From the IMG/VR virus record IMGVR_UViG_3300046512_000126, positions 1 to 50,962 of that record: a stretch of 50,962 nt of DNA, one strand, 5' to 3'. The DNA is from a virus. A program made the position numbers and the translations under genes. The number at the start of each line of letters is the position of its first letter. Position 1 is the stretch's first letter. The notes beneath the pieces are model-generated. The model saw nothing but the letters and a program-made list of their open reading frames with translations, was not told the origin of the DNA and did no database searches. Shown piece after piece: positions 6,940 through 16,695 of the stretch.

Positions 6940-9321
6940 TTAAAACGTTTTCGTTTCCATGACCGCCCATTTTTCAAGAGATTTTATGTACGTGAGCCTG
7001 ATCGGCCGCCAGTTAGCAACTGGAGATACACCGGTCAGAATATTGCCCGACGTTAGGATTGAGGGGGTGGAGCTGTTGAAAATAAGGGTGATCGAGCGGC
7101 CGGCGTAGAGATTTCCAGATGTAATAGTGGCCACACTCACCGTTCCCGTTAAGAATACGATCTCCTGAGCATCTGGGATGGTGACTGTTGCGGCCGTTGG
7201 GATCGTGATCTGCGAAGCGGCGCCCATGTGGCTCGCATGACTTGCACCGGCAGTCACAATGTTGAGTGCGGAGATGCAGCGAATATCCTGGACCGCTCCG
7301 GAATTCGTCGTTGTGTTACCACCGACGAAGTTTTCGGACGTATCCGCGCTCAGGTAAATCCCAAAGTCCTGGTTCGGACCTGGTCCTACGAAGTTTCCGG
7401 TAACAGAAATTCCGGAGGTTGGGCCGACGAAAGGATAGCCACCGCTTCCGATGTAGAGCGCAATACCAGCCTTCACACTGTTGAGGTGAATATTGTTGCC
7501 GTTGACCGTGTTGCCGCAGACCGTGCCTCTCAGGCAAGAGTTTATCTCGATTCCGATATCTTGGTTGGCGAACACCGAGTTTCCAGTGCAGGTGATATCC
7601 TCGCAGTCACCGAAGTCTATGCCAACGCTGCCGTTGAAATTGGTGGTGCACGTGCTCACGCTGCAGCGCTGCCCGTTTACCATTATGCCTTGCAAACCGT
7701 TGTTATTCGCAGTGCAGCCGGTCGCGCTCTTCTCTTTGCCTTGTAGGGTAATACCGTTGTAGTTAGACCCGTTGAAGCATGCACTAACGCCAATAACTTG
7801 CGCTTTTCCGCAGCGTCCCTTCAATCCCGTATAATTGAAATAGGGGAAATTGACTCCTGTATAACCATTGTAGTCGTAGTTACCACCGGAAATGATGATG
7901 TCACTACCCGCCTCTTCGATCGAGCTGTTATAGCTGAAGCCATAGCCCGCGTTGTCACACGAAGAGCAATTTACTAGGCTAATGCGAGACGCATCATATA
8001 GCTCAATCCCGCAGTAGCTGGCTCTGGTGCTTTCGACGTTGCGAAGATAAGAGCGGCTCGGATGAACATCTGTGTTCCCCTCTACTCGAATTCCGTTATA
8101 GCTCGAGCCGTCGATAGCAACGTCGGTGACCTTGAAGTTTGAGCAACCGCTAATTACAATCGTGTTGCTTTGCACAAGTTGGTTGTTCTTGTTCCCATCA
8201 ATGCCCAACCCACGCAGCTTGAAACCAGAAACTCCGAGATATGTGATCAGCGGCACAGACGTGGCTGGCTTTTGTTTAAGCGCGCCGTCTTGCGAAACGA
8301 TATGGACCTTTTTATTGATTACAAGGCCAGCGGCAACACCACCGCCCAAGGTTGCCGGTATTTCGATGGTGGAGCCAGCAGGAGAGCCATTGATCGCGGC
8401 CTGAATGGTTGCTGAGTCGTCAGTCACGCCATCCAGCTTTGCGCCAAACCAACGGACATTGATATTCCCAGACACAACACGGAAAAAGGCAGATAGCCCA
8501 TCATTCGACAGAATGAGCGTCCCACCGTTATCTACATCTCCTGAGACTGCCGCACGTTTCTTAAAGACCCCTTGCAATCCTTCGGCCATTACTTCTAGTC
8601 GCGTGGCAAGGCCGCTGTATTCGCGCAGAGCTGCGTAATCGCTAACCTTCCGGGAAAGGTCAAGCTGAACGTTGATAGTCTCGCCGTCCCATCCAATTTG
8701 GGAGGCGCCCTTGCTTGGGTCAGAGCTGTTCAGCAGGCCGGCAATAGCCTCAAGACTATCGTTAGCGGCCCAGGCCCCAGTCTTGTACAGGTATTCGGTT
8801 TGATCCTCGGTGTTGAAATACCGGTCACCTTCCTGCAGCGGAAGACCATCATCACGAACGACTGGCGCCACTGCGGCTGGCTGCAAAAAGCCTGCGGTAC
8901 GTGCAGTCGCAACATCAGCCGCGTCTTCTGCCGCCTGTGCAGCCTCGTTTGAGGCTGTCAGCGCATCTTGAATTGCCTGGGATGACATCGCGGTCTTGCC
9001 GGTATTTACGGCGGCGCCTGCTTGATTCTTCCAGACGGTGTAGATGGTGTCGGCTTCAGAAGACTGAACAAGAAAAATACCGCCATCAGCGGATGCGGCC
9101 AGGCCTGCCGCGGCGGTCTGATAGATGGTTGTGGCAATGCTGATTTTCTCTGCGCCATCTTCCTGAATCTCGGCGATCACCTGTTTCAGGTTCTGGATGC
9201 TTCCCGAATCAGTGGGGATGCCGCCTTCATTTGCAGCATCGTTGGCAAACCGGTACACGATGTTGCTGCCCACTTCCGCACGGACAGTCGCGATTTCGAG
9301 ACGCTGAGTCTGGTCAGCCAT
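6940..9321 (-). CDS. Tailspike with parallel beta-helix, candidate depolymerase
   Basis: This 793-residue protein has a short N-terminal attachment region and an Ala-rich linker (residues about 100-150). [21 protein letters not shown] segment then marks the start of a pectate-lyase-like beta-helix. Repeated Asn/Gly/Cys-rich turns ([35 protein letters not shown]) fill about residues 330-680. The C-terminal 100 residues ([17 protein letters not shown] onwards) resemble a trimerisation or capping domain. It probably binds and perhaps cleaves a surface polysaccharide. The active site cannot be assigned by eye. Confidence 0.87.
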   Translation of the reverse strand: MADQTQRLEIATVRAEVGSNIVYRFANDAANEGGIPTDSGSIQNLKQVIAEIQEDGAEKISIATTIYQTAAAGLAASADGGIFLVQSSEADTIYTVWKNQAGAAVNTGKTAMSSQAIQDALTASNEAAQAAEDAADVATARTAGFLQPAAVAPVVRDDGLPLQEGDRYFNTEDQTEYLYKTGAWAANDSLEAIAGLLNSSDPSKGASQIGWDGETINVQLDLSRKVSDYAALREYSGLATRLEVMAEGLQGVFKKRAAVSGDVDNGGTLILSNDGLSAFFRVVSGNINVRWFGAKLDGVTDDSATIQAAINGSPAGSTIEIPATLGGGVAAGLVINKKVHIVSQDGALKQKPATSVPLITYLGVSGFKLRGLGIDGNKNNQLVQSNTIVISGCSNFKVTDVAIDGSSYNGIRVEGNTDVHPSRSYLRNVESTRASYCGIELYDASRISLVNCSSCDNAGYGFSYNSSIEEAGSDIIISGGNYDYNGYTGVNFPYFNYTGLKGRCGKAQVIGVSACFNGSNYNGITLQGKEKSATGCTANNNGLQGIMVNGQRCSVSTCTTNFNGSVGIDFGDCEDITCTGNSVFANQDIGIEINSCLRGTVCGNTVNGNNIHLNSVKAGIALYIGSGGYPFVGPTSGISVTGNFVGPGPNQDFGIYLSADTSENFVGGNTTTNSGAVQDIRCISALNIVTAGASHASHMGAASQITIPTAATVTIPDAQEIVFLTGTVSVATITSGNLYAGRSITLIFNSSTPSILTSGNILTGVSPVANWRPIRLTYIKSLEKWAVMETKTF

Positions 9322-9386
9322 GTGATTTCCTTGGGGCGAATTAGGTGAGCGCGACCGGGTTCGGTCAGCGTTGAATACAGGGTGGT

Positions 9387-10997
9387 TTACAGCCAGTTGC
9401 TGGAGAAGAAGTCGCCGCCGCCCGCGATGAGCATGTCGGCTACCGCGTCGAAGATCGTGTCGATCTGGTCGTCGTGGTCGTGAGTGTCATCAGCCGTGAA
9501 TGCCGCCGCTTCGGTGAGAAACGTCGGTACCCAGTCGGTGGGCGCTATTGCAACGCCCCGATGGTCCTTCACCTGGTCGATCTTGTTGCCGTGCTCGTCG
9601 TAGATGGCAGGCACGAAGACCCGGCCAGACTTGAACCACGGCACGGAATCCATGCAGCGCACGACTTTGTTGCTGGCGGGGCCGCGCGGCTGAGGCTGGA
9701 TCTGGATTGAGCCCTTTTTGCTGATGGTCTGGATCAGGCCGGTACCGGAGGACTTGTCCTCGACACGCATGTAGCGAAGGATTGCCGGCCGAAAATTGTC
9801 CCAAGGCTGCCAGCGTTGCCAGACCTTGAGAGCTTCTGCCTCCAAATCGCCGGCATCCCATTTGCCCCGAACAATCTCGATGATGTACAAGTTGCCGTCT
9901 ATGCCCAGACCGCAGTGACTGAACACCGAGAAGTCGTGCTGCTCGTCGGTCTTTTGGGCGGTGTCGACATACACGCCGCGCCAAACGAGAAAAGGCAGCT
10001 GCTCGTAGGTTGGGAACCAGTCGGCATCAATCATGCCGCCGGTCAGGGCGATAGGTGATTGCTGATACTGGCTGACCAGCGTGTAGGCATCCCGGTCCCA
10101 CAGCGCCATCAGGTCAAATACTGACTCCTTGGCAGGCCAATAAGACCAGTATTCAACGCCGCCGCGCACCACCGAAGGTCCGCTGAACACGTCGCGCTCG
10201 GCGTGCTCACGGATCTCGCGCGGTAGGCTTTCGATGTATTCACGCGTCACCAGGGCTGGAACCTTGATGTGCGAAAACTCAAGGCCCATGCCGCCGGCGA
10301 GAAGGAAGCCTGAGACGTCATCAGTGTGCAGGCGCTGCTGAGTGCAGATCACCGGGGTGTCAGGTGATGCCCTCCGACTGCGTAGCGTGTTGACTACGAT
10401 CCGCTGGGCTTTGGCGCGCATTGTCGCGCTGAATGCACTGTCAGCCTTTTCAGGGTCATCGAGGTTGATGAACCCGCTGAAGCCTTCAGAGATGTACCCG
10501 CCGCGGACACCGGTGATCTGACCGCCAGTAGAACGGCTGAATATCTGGTGCTTGTTACGCCCGCTGTCGTCGGTGACGATCCAGTTCGCAACGTCAGCTT
10601 TTTCCAGAGAGCAGGGCCAGAGCTCCTGATATTCCGCGCTGGTGATGATCGACTTGATGCGGTTTGAGTTTTCTTCGACCAGCGATTTCGAGTAGGAAAC
10701 GCTCAGGTTGCGCGTCCGGTCGAACTTGGTCATCACGTAAGCTGGGAGGTGGATAGACCAGTATTCGGTCTTAGTACCACCTGGCGGCATGTTGAAAACG
10801 ACGTTCTTGAGCTTGCCCTGCAGAACTTGCTGGGCGGTGTGGTCCATGTAGCGGTGGTGCCAATTGCACAGGAACTTCATCCCCTGGTTGATCTGGAAAA
10901 AGACGCGCATGAAAGCGAGCGGGGAATGCTCGCTTATCAGTTTTGAGGCTTCTTTTTCTTCCCGACTCATGGTTTCCCAGTCGAGAAGATCGTTCAT
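9387..10997 (-). CDS. terL: Terminase large subunit
   Basis: This 536-residue packaging motor has a variant Walker A in VVFNMPPGGTKTEYW, acidic Walker B residues in FINLDDPEKAD, and a coupling segment near VICTQQRLHTDD. The C-terminal RNase-H-like nuclease domain has VYVDTAQKTD, with acidic residues in the final HDDQIDTIFDAVADM. It overlaps terS by four bases. Its location after the tail-fibre gene rather than before the portal is unusual. Confidence 0.92.
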   Translation of the reverse strand: MNDLLDWETMSREEKEASKLISEHSPLAFMRVFFQINQGMKFLCNWHHRYMDHTAQQVLQGKLKNVVFNMPPGGTKTEYWSIHLPAYVMTKFDRTRNLSVSYSKSLVEENSNRIKSIITSAEYQELWPCSLEKADVANWIVTDDSGRNKHQIFSRSTGGQITGVRGGYISEGFSGFINLDDPEKADSAFSATMRAKAQRIVVNTLRSRRASPDTPVICTQQRLHTDDVSGFLLAGGMGLEFSHIKVPALVTREYIESLPREIREHAERDVFSGPSVVRGGVEYWSYWPAKESVFDLMALWDRDAYTLVSQYQQSPIALTGGMIDADWFPTYEQLPFLVWRGVYVDTAQKTDEQHDFSVFSHCGLGIDGNLYIIEIVRGKWDAGDLEAEALKVWQRWQPWDNFRPAILRYMRVEDKSSGTGLIQTISKKGSIQIQPQPRGPASNKVVRCMDSVPWFKSGRVFVPAIYDEHGNKIDQVKDHRGVAIAPTDWVPTFLTEAAAFTADDTHDHDDQIDTIFDAVADMLIAGGGDFFSSNWL

Positions 10998-11443
10998 AGG
11001 CGATCCAGCACAGACTCAAGCGTTCGTTTATCGACGGTGACTTGGGACTTCGTCTCGATCGGCGCTCCATTCTTGCCGGTGAGCTCGACGATCTTCTTGT
11101 CCAGGCCCAGCAGCTTGGCTTTGCCCATGGTTGCGCCGACAGCGGCGGCAGCCTGTGGCGTATCCGCCTCAAGTGCAGCACGACGCGCTTCCTCAAGCTC
11201 GCCAAGCAACGTGTCGACAGTGATCTCGTTACGCTCCATAACGGCTTCACGCAACTCAGCGATGCGCTCTTGAATCTGCGGTTTTTGAAGAAGGTTCCAT
11301 CCCTCGCGCTGCACGGTCTTCTCGGCCATGCTGCCGACGTCGTAGCAGCGACGGTAGGCTTCGGAGGCATTGCAGGTCTCAATATAGGCCAGGCAAAAAT
11401 GCTCCATCTTCAAACTGAAGCGGGCTTTGCGCTTCTTTTCCAT
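10994..11443 (-). CDS. terS: Terminase small subunit
   Basis: This 149-residue protein begins with a basic stretch and an N-terminal helix-turn-helix region (FCLAYIETCNASEAYRRC, then a KTVQREGWNLLQKPQIQERI helix) typical of the TerS family (Terminase_2). Such proteins read MARGxx-like 'cutting, finding and joining' DNA sites and load TerL. It starts one base after the preceding gene ends and overlaps terL by four bases. Confidence 0.88.
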   Translation of the reverse strand: MEKKRKARFSLKMEHFCLAYIETCNASEAYRRCYDVGSMAEKTVQREGWNLLQKPQIQERIAELREAVMERNEITVDTLLGELEEARRAALEADTPQAAAAVGATMGKAKLLGLDKKIVELTGKNGAPIETKSQVTVDKRTLESVLDRL

Positions 11444-11444
11444 A

Positions 11445-11642
11445 TCACACCTGCGGGCTTACCAGTTTCCACTTGTACCCGACCCACTTCGGAATCTTGT
11501 TCGCTGTGAAAATTGGAGGTTTGGTTTCGGTCGTTCCGGCTGGCAGCAGCCAATTGCCGTGGACCATTGGATCAGCGTCAGCCAGCGTCTCGCCCATGTA
11601 CCAGCCTTCAGCGTCGTATTGATAAACCGTCTTCTGGCTCAT
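11445..11642 (-). CDS. Small tail-fibre-associated protein (possible fibre assembly)
   Basis: This 65-residue protein starts at the ATG that overlaps the tail-fibre stop (ATGA). It contains TVYQYDAEGWYMGET and PPIFTANKIPKW, resembling the N-terminal part of tail-fibre assembly/chaperone proteins. The coupling to the fibre gene supports a chaperone role, but the family's C-terminal part is missing or never present. It separates the fibre gene from terS. Confidence 0.7.
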   Translation of the reverse strand: MSQKTVYQYDAEGWYMGETLADADPMVHGNWLLPAGTTETKPPIFTANKIPKWVGYKWKLVSPQV

Positions 11643-12517
11643 AGGTATCGAATCCATCGCACTTGAACGAGGTTGACCGAGCGAGCTTCAGAGCCCCCAT
11701 TGCTGCCAATGCTAACCACGTGCGTGTGGTTGCCAGCAGCTGTGGTGGCAATCGTCTGAGTGCCATCTGTGGAGAGGTCGCCAAGCACGGCGTTACCACC
11801 GACAGTGGTGGAGTCGGCCAGAATCTTCTCGCGCAGAAAGGTCGTTGAGTGCTGGTGCAATCCAGCATCAGACGTAGAGGCTGAGTGTCCGTGCTGCAGG
11901 TTCTGGCTCGGCTGCGGGGTGTTGCCAAGCACTCGACCGGTATCAACTCCGCGACCATCATCAAGCATCCGAGGAAACATGCCGCGCCAGTCGGGAAGCC
12001 TGAACTGTGTGCTCAGCTCGCCTCCGGTGTTGTAGTCCGTGCTGATGCGCGAGAAAAGTTTCGGGTAGGCAGTGCGGAGAAGCACAGCCCCATTGCACTT
12101 CAACCATCCCGAATCAGGCGACCCGTTGTGCGCGACGTCCTTGTATTCGCCAACGCTGAAGCTGGAATAGAGGCTTGCCCCGATCAGGCGCCACGCTGAA
12201 CTGCTCGGCGGGCTGTTGCCAACGTTGCCATCAGCGACAGATTCGTAATACAGCCCGTCTTCGGCAAAGCACGGCGCTCCGATCGGGTAAATCGCTTGCG
12301 CGTGCCAGGTCATCACGCCGCGACGTTCAATGTCCTGCAGTGCGCTATCCACCCGGTTGTGCCACCAGTTTTCCTGGCCGGCCGGAGGGGCGTCCTTGTC
12401 TTGCCCGCCTTCCCAGCCGGCGGTGAGGCGGATGTCGCCCGGTGCCTGGAAAACTGTAGAGCTGTCCTGGGACTCAACGCCCTCGGCCCAGCGCGTATTG
12501 AAAGGCTGTCTTGCCAT
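11639..12517 (-). CDS. Tail fibre with collar domain
   Basis: This 292-residue fibre protein has an N-terminal attachment region ending around WWHNRVDSALQDIERRG and a phage-tail-collar segment (GWLKCNGAVLLRTAYPKLFSRI, then FRLPDWRGMFPRMLDDG). The C-terminus is His/Gly/Thr-rich (LQHGHSASTSDAGLHQHS and NHTHVV), which suggests metal-coordinating turns as in short fibres of T4-like phages. It overlaps its chaperone-like neighbour and abuts the DUF2612 gene. Confidence 0.88.
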   Translation of the reverse strand: MARQPFNTRWAEGVESQDSSTVFQAPGDIRLTAGWEGGQDKDAPPAGQENWWHNRVDSALQDIERRGVMTWHAQAIYPIGAPCFAEDGLYYESVADGNVGNSPPSSSAWRLIGASLYSSFSVGEYKDVAHNGSPDSGWLKCNGAVLLRTAYPKLFSRISTDYNTGGELSTQFRLPDWRGMFPRMLDDGRGVDTGRVLGNTPQPSQNLQHGHSASTSDAGLHQHSTTFLREKILADSTTVGGNAVLGDLSTDGTQTIATTAAGNHTHVVSIGSNGGSEARSVNLVQVRWIRYL

Positions 12518-13176
12518 CAGGACAGGTCTCCGGGAAGGGTGAAGTTCGAAAACTGATAGATCCGATTTGACGCCTGCTCGATGGCCGCGATATTCGTCGG
12601 GAGTATGAATATCTGGCCTATCCGGGTGCCTTGCGGTCTTGGGATCAGGTCGAAGTTGTCGAGCAGGTATTGAGTTGTGTTGTCGAGCTCCGACGCGATG
12701 CCGATGTCGAAAGACTTGTCGCCATTGCTGGTCAGGGCAGTGACCTTTACGCCGATCACGATTTCCAGCAGTTGAATGATGCTGTCGCTGGTTCCGTCGC
12801 TGACGTTTCTGGCGATTTTTGCCTTGATCAGCTTCCGGTACAGGTCGTTGTTCAGCGGGGCGTCAACCTCCGCACCGGCGCCGATGTAGGGGGCGACGTT
12901 GTAATTCGTGTAGTTATCGTTCCCGGCGTAGCCGAACACGTCGTAGGCGGCGCCGCGCAGGATGGGCCGGGGGATGCCGACAATCCGGCCGATGACATCC
13001 AGCAGCTCGCCCTTGACTGAGTCAACGTCGTAGCTGCCGTAAACCTGATCAATCGCCGGTTCGAGCTTTTCGTTTGCGACCTGAGGAAGCAGAGTGAGCC
13101 ACTTCACCATCCTTGGCTTGTCGCGGTACTCATTGATGATTCGCTGTTTGGCGCGCTCAACGTGGTCCATGTTCAT
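12517..13176 (-). CDS. DUF2612 baseplate/tail protein
   Basis: This 219-residue protein resembles the DUF2612 family, found between baseplate J and fibre genes in simple contractile phages. Recognisable parts are WLTLLPQVANEKLEPAIDQV, GELLDVIGRIVGIPRP and LYRKLIKAKIARNVSDGTS. It occupies the slot of P2 gpI, which joins the baseplate wedge to fibres. Its start overlaps the baseplate J stop by four bases. Confidence 0.8.
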   Translation of the reverse strand: MNMDHVERAKQRIINEYRDKPRMVKWLTLLPQVANEKLEPAIDQVYGSYDVDSVKGELLDVIGRIVGIPRPILRGAAYDVFGYAGNDNYTNYNVAPYIGAGAEVDAPLNNDLYRKLIKAKIARNVSDGTSDSIIQLLEIVIGVKVTALTSNGDKSFDIGIASELDNTTQYLLDNFDLIPRPQGTRIGQIFILPTNIAAIEQASNRIYQFSNFTLPGDLS

Positions 13177-14432
13177 AGGGTCACCGTCACAACGATGTTA
13201 TCCGCGTCAAAGGTCGCCATCTGCGCGATGCCTGGCTGAATCGGGGTCACGCCCTGACTTCCAGCGGTCAAGCCGATCGTCAGGCTGATGATGTAGCTGT
13301 CGCCGTATTGGCCGAGGACCTTGTTCACCGGGGTGTACAGCCGACCGACCGGCACAAGTTCACCGATGTCATAGCCGCCCTGGTTGAATCCTGAAACGGA
13401 CTCTCCAGAGAAGAGCGTCTTCGTGGAGTCCTTGATGATCGCCTGCTGTAACCGTTCCTCGATGTCGCTCGGGAGGTTTCCAACCTTTTTAACGTTCAGC
13501 GCAACGTGGATTGGCAACCCGACTGCGCGCTGAAAGGTCATCGTTTCAACGTTTCCAGTGGCAGCCGACGTCACCTCAACCTTGACGCCAGTGGCGCCGG
13601 GGTCATCTACCCAGGTATCCGTTTTGGTGCTGTAACGCGGGTACATCGGGGTCCCGGGGTTGTACTTCGCATACATGGCTGCACCGATTTCGGAATCGGT
13701 GCCGCCGTTCACGATGACAGCGATCGCGGTGTATGGGATGCCATCCGGATCGACCGGGGAGTCGCTGTTGTTCTCGAGTATTTTCACGTCGGTAACGCCA
13801 GACACGTTGGCGATGCTGGCCAGCATGTTGTCTTTCATATTGCTGCCGGCCAGGGCTACCGAGTTGTTTCGGCGCGCCCTGAACTCGACGTCAGATTCTG
13901 CATCCTCACCCGGAGTAGCCTCGCCGTTCGTAACAGACGACCATCCTGGGTATGGGGTGCCGATGATCGTGAGTTCGCCGGCGGCGGCCAGAACCCGCCC
14001 CGAGGTTGCGCAGGTCGCGAACCCGGTGGCGCTCTGACTGATGCCAATCACTATGACGGAAGTGGTCAACCACACCGTGTTGTCGACTTTGCTCCGGATC
14101 TGTGAGCCCGCAGGAAGCGCCGTTCCGGCGGGGCCGGTGATGGTGATCGGCGCTACGGAGTAGGTGGCCGGCTTGATCTGCACCCCGGATATCTTGCCAA
14201 TATCGCGCAGGGCCTCCCCTGTCGCGCTGTCAGGGTCTTTGCTGCGATAGGCCGCGACCAGCCCCTCGTCCAGGTTTGCCAGCAGTTCCGCTTCGATGCC
14301 GATCACCTGTCCATCGGGCGAGTCCGGATCAATGTTCCAGTCGGGATCGATGGCCAGCGTTTTCTGTTTGATGTCGGCCAGGTAGTCGTTGAGAGAACTC
14401 CCTGTGATGCCTTGGTCTGTAATCTCAGCCAT
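13173..14432 (-). CDS. Baseplate wedge protein, gpJ-like
   Basis: This 419-residue protein has the layout of the baseplate J family: an N-terminal helix (LNDYLADIKQKTLAIDPDWN), an early SPDGQVIGIEAELLANL segment, and a central beta-rich region with ITGPAGTALPAGSQIRS and EDAESDVEFRARR. The ATG at 14432 overlaps the preceding stop by one base. A longer frame upstream is gp25 shadow. It should form the wedge of the contractile tail baseplate. Confidence 0.9.
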   Translation of the reverse strand: MAEITDQGITGSSLNDYLADIKQKTLAIDPDWNIDPDSPDGQVIGIEAELLANLDEGLVAAYRSKDPDSATGEALRDIGKISGVQIKPATYSVAPITITGPAGTALPAGSQIRSKVDNTVWLTTSVIVIGISQSATGFATCATSGRVLAAAGELTIIGTPYPGWSSVTNGEATPGEDAESDVEFRARRNNSVALAGSNMKDNMLASIANVSGVTDVKILENNSDSPVDPDGIPYTAIAVIVNGGTDSEIGAAMYAKYNPGTPMYPRYSTKTDTWVDDPGATGVKVEVTSAATGNVETMTFQRAVGLPIHVALNVKKVGNLPSDIEERLQQAIIKDSTKTLFSGESVSGFNQGGYDIGELVPVGRLYTPVNKVLGQYGDSYIISLTIGLTAGSQGVTPIQPGIAQMATFDADNIVVTVTL

Positions 14433-14797
14433 TACACGATCGCCTGCACGTAGTTGATTTCTGCGCTGTCGCCGTTCGAGCTGACGATGGTTGCGCTGAC
14501 CGTAAGCTCGCGGGTGGCCACGTCTGATGTAACGCTGAACGAGGTCATTCCCGCACACCCGGGCGCGAGCAGGATCCGGCTGCGTATAACTGACTCACGA
14601 GATGCGAGCCTTGACCCCTTACCCAGGACGCTGCCAAACCAGTCCGTGCCGTCTGCGGTGTTGAGAAACCATTCGCCGAGGAAGAACTTCAAGCGGGTGC
14701 GTACGTTTTGCGCGACTTCTTCAGCGGTGTAGCCAGTCAACAGCTTGTTTTGGCCCATGGCCAAGTCGCCGTCGGCGTCTAGTTTTCTGACTGTCAT
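14432..14797 (-). CDS. gp25/gpW-like baseplate wedge protein
   Basis: This 121-residue protein matches the small lysozyme-like-fold baseplate wedge family (T4 gp25, P2 gpW). The core is AEEVAQNVRTRLKFFLGEWFLN followed by GTDWFGSVLGKG. It is placed between the spike and baseplate J genes, the usual order, with four- and one-base overlaps on its two sides. Confidence 0.87.
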   Translation of the reverse strand: MTVRKLDADGDLAMGQNKLLTGYTAEEVAQNVRTRLKFFLGEWFLNTADGTDWFGSVLGKGSRLASRESVIRSRILLAPGCAGMTSFSVTSDVATRELTVSATIVSSNGDSAEINYVQAIV

Positions 14798-15468
14798 GGG
14801 TTGACTGGCCCTGATGTGCCGTTGCCGGACTGCACGCCGATATGGGTGTGCTCAAAACCGATGCTCACGTCGTGGTTGGTGATCGTGTCTTCGGTGGTGA
14901 CCGCCTGTTCGAAGTTCACAGGCTTCTCGAAATTGGTCGTGCACTTCACGTTGAGAGATACGCCGTCGACCTCAAGCGTCTTGTCGTCGTGAATCCAGAA
15001 ATAGGCCGATCCATCGAGGCTGCGCAGGCGTATGCCGTCGTTCGCAAAGGCCGTGATCGCGTTCGGCTTGGAGCGAATGCCGGGCATGAAGTAGGCGTCA
15101 TTGATGGAGAACCTGCGGGGCTCTGACTTGACAGCCACGCCGCCCTGGTCGACCCATGAATCGATGCACTCCTGTGAGAAGAAGAGCGCGCCCTCGGTTC
15201 CAGCCGCCACTCGGCATTCCAGCGTTCCGCCGGCGGCGCCCCAGAACTGCACCGGGACATGGATTACCGGGCGGCGCTGCGCCTGCGCACCCTGGCGGTC
15301 TTCAAGCATCAGGCCTATCTGCACCTCGGCGAGCTGGCTTTCAGGATCAAAGCTCAGGACGTGCCCGGGGACACTGGTGCGCATGTTGTCTTTCAGATAC
15401 TCGCCAAATATCTCGCGCAGCATCTTTGAGAATTGCGCCTGCGTGCGCGAAGCAAGCGGATCGTTCAT
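14794..15468 (-). CDS. Gp138-type membrane-puncturing spike
   Basis: This 224-residue protein is consistent with the short central spike (gpV/Gp138 type). The N-terminal half is an OB-like fold with VPGHVLSFDPESQLAEVQIG. The second half is repetitive and beta-rich (DKTLEVDGVSLNVKCTTNF). It ends in a His-containing tip (FEHTHIGVQ) that could bind iron as in gpV. It overlaps the hub gene by four bases. Confidence 0.85.
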   Translation of the reverse strand: MNDPLASRTQAQFSKMLREIFGEYLKDNMRTSVPGHVLSFDPESQLAEVQIGLMLEDRQGAQAQRRPVIHVPVQFWGAAGGTLECRVAAGTEGALFFSQECIDSWVDQGGVAVKSEPRRFSINDAYFMPGIRSKPNAITAFANDGIRLRSLDGSAYFWIHDDKTLEVDGVSLNVKCTTNFEKPVNFEQAVTTEDTITNHDVSIGFEHTHIGVQSGNGTSGPVNP

Positions 15469-16400
15469 CGAGTGGCCCTATCGGATATCCCAGACTGAGC
15501 GGCTGCACTGAGGCGCAGGCAGCTGATGTGTGTTTCCCATGGGTCGCCGTGCGAGTCCCCCAAATGGGCCAAGGAGTAGACCTTGTAAAACCCCTCACCG
15601 ATGGTGCGCGGTACCTCGTAGAAGTAAGCCCCGGAGAATTCGAACTGAGGGGCCATCGACTCAAGCTTGATTGTGCTGCCCAGCTTCAGGGCAGGGTTGA
15701 GCACAGAGCGAATACCGATCTCTGTGTCAGTAACGACCGGCGATCCGATCATTCCAGTGGCCGAACTGATCGTGTAGACCTGGTTGGGCATGGCGAAACC
15801 GCGCTTGATGATCTTGATTGCACCATTCTCGACCATCCAGTCGAACTGGAATGTCTCTGCCAGTTCGTTCATGCATGCAGTGGGGCTGCCTTGGAGCACC
15901 GTGCCGCGCGATCGCCGCTTGAGTTCGGAGAAGTCACCGTAGAACCTGATCTCGGCGTTGAAAGGCTCGGCACACGCCTCGATGATCTGGACCGGATCGT
16001 TCTCAGCCGAAAGCGTCAGGTTGATGATGTTCTGGTCCCGCTCTTTGGCGGAGGATTTGCAGAAGAGCCGGACGCCGCGGGTTGAGCCGCCATCTTCCAG
16101 GACGCGCTGGGCGTTGGTGATCTGCCCCGTGAAGATGTTGCCAAACATGCCTTCGTAACCCGCGTCGAACGAGATGAACTCGTATTTCTTGGCTATTCCG
16201 TCGCCGAGCATCTGCCGGGTGGTGTACGCAGAGACGTTGTAGATCGTGATTTCAGCAACGCTGAAGGCGCCGCCGGCGAAGTGGATAACCTGAAACGTGA
16301 CCCGAAGGCCGTCACCGTCGACGCCCATTTCGTAAGTCAGGGATCCGGTTTCCCGCCCAACCTTCAGGCGGTACCGGCGCATGTAGATTTCGTCAGCCAT
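15465..16400 (-). CDS. Baseplate hub protein
   Basis: This 311-residue protein lies between the plug and spike genes. It begins MRRYRLKVGRETGSLTYEMGVD and has GMFGNIFTGQITNAQRV and IEACAEPFNAEIRFYGD. The repeated gp27/gpD-like beta-barrel pattern and the gene order of Pam3-type simple contractile tails support a hub role, attaching spike to tube. The family is assigned mainly from order and general pattern. Confidence 0.75.
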   Translation of the reverse strand: MADEIYMRRYRLKVGRETGSLTYEMGVDGDGLRVTFQVIHFAGGAFSVAEITIYNVSAYTTRQMLGDGIAKKYEFISFDAGYEGMFGNIFTGQITNAQRVLEDGGSTRGVRLFCKSSAKERDQNIINLTLSAENDPVQIIEACAEPFNAEIRFYGDFSELKRRSRGTVLQGSPTACMNELAETFQFDWMVENGAIKIIKRGFAMPNQVYTISSATGMIGSPVVTDTEIGIRSVLNPALKLGSTIKLESMAPQFEFSGAYFYEVPRTIGEGFYKVYSLAHLGDSHGDPWETHISCLRLSAAAQSGISDRATR

Positions 16401-16695
16401 CAGACCACACCAGCATGTTTGTTATGCCAAGGTTGGCGGGCGTCGGCTGATCGCCCTCAAGCACCAGCGACCCATAGTCGGTATCGGATGGCGGGTACAG
16501 CCCGGCGAGCAGGTCGACGTTTGGGAGCAGGTAGCGCCCTGCAGTGAGGGTCACGCCCAGCGGCGTCAGGATGTTCACGTGGAACACGTTGAGCCTGACA
16601 ATCCACTGAATCTCAATGGTGAGCGTGTTATCGCCCAGAGGTGCACTGAAGGTTTGCGCAGGCAGCGCCTGGACCTCGACCCTGAATCGACTCAT
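16393..16695 (-). CDS. Baseplate plug protein
   Basis: This 100-residue beta-rich protein has TLTIEIQWIVRLNVFHVNIL and YPPSDTDYGSLVLEGD. It resembles the small plug protein (gp18) of the cyanophage Pam3 baseplate family. It sits between the Dit-like and hub genes, overlapping both. The protein would close the tail tube before spike release. Confidence 0.72.
   Translation of the reverse strand: MSRFRVEVQALPAQTFSAPLGDNTLTIEIQWIVRLNVFHVNILTPLGVTLTAGRYLLPNVDLLAGLYPPSDTDYGSLVLEGDQPTPANLGITNMLVWSDG

Noticed and set aside
15156-16085. Plus-strand ORF of 309 codons across the spike and hub genes
   Set aside because: It spans two real minus-strand genes and has shadow composition.
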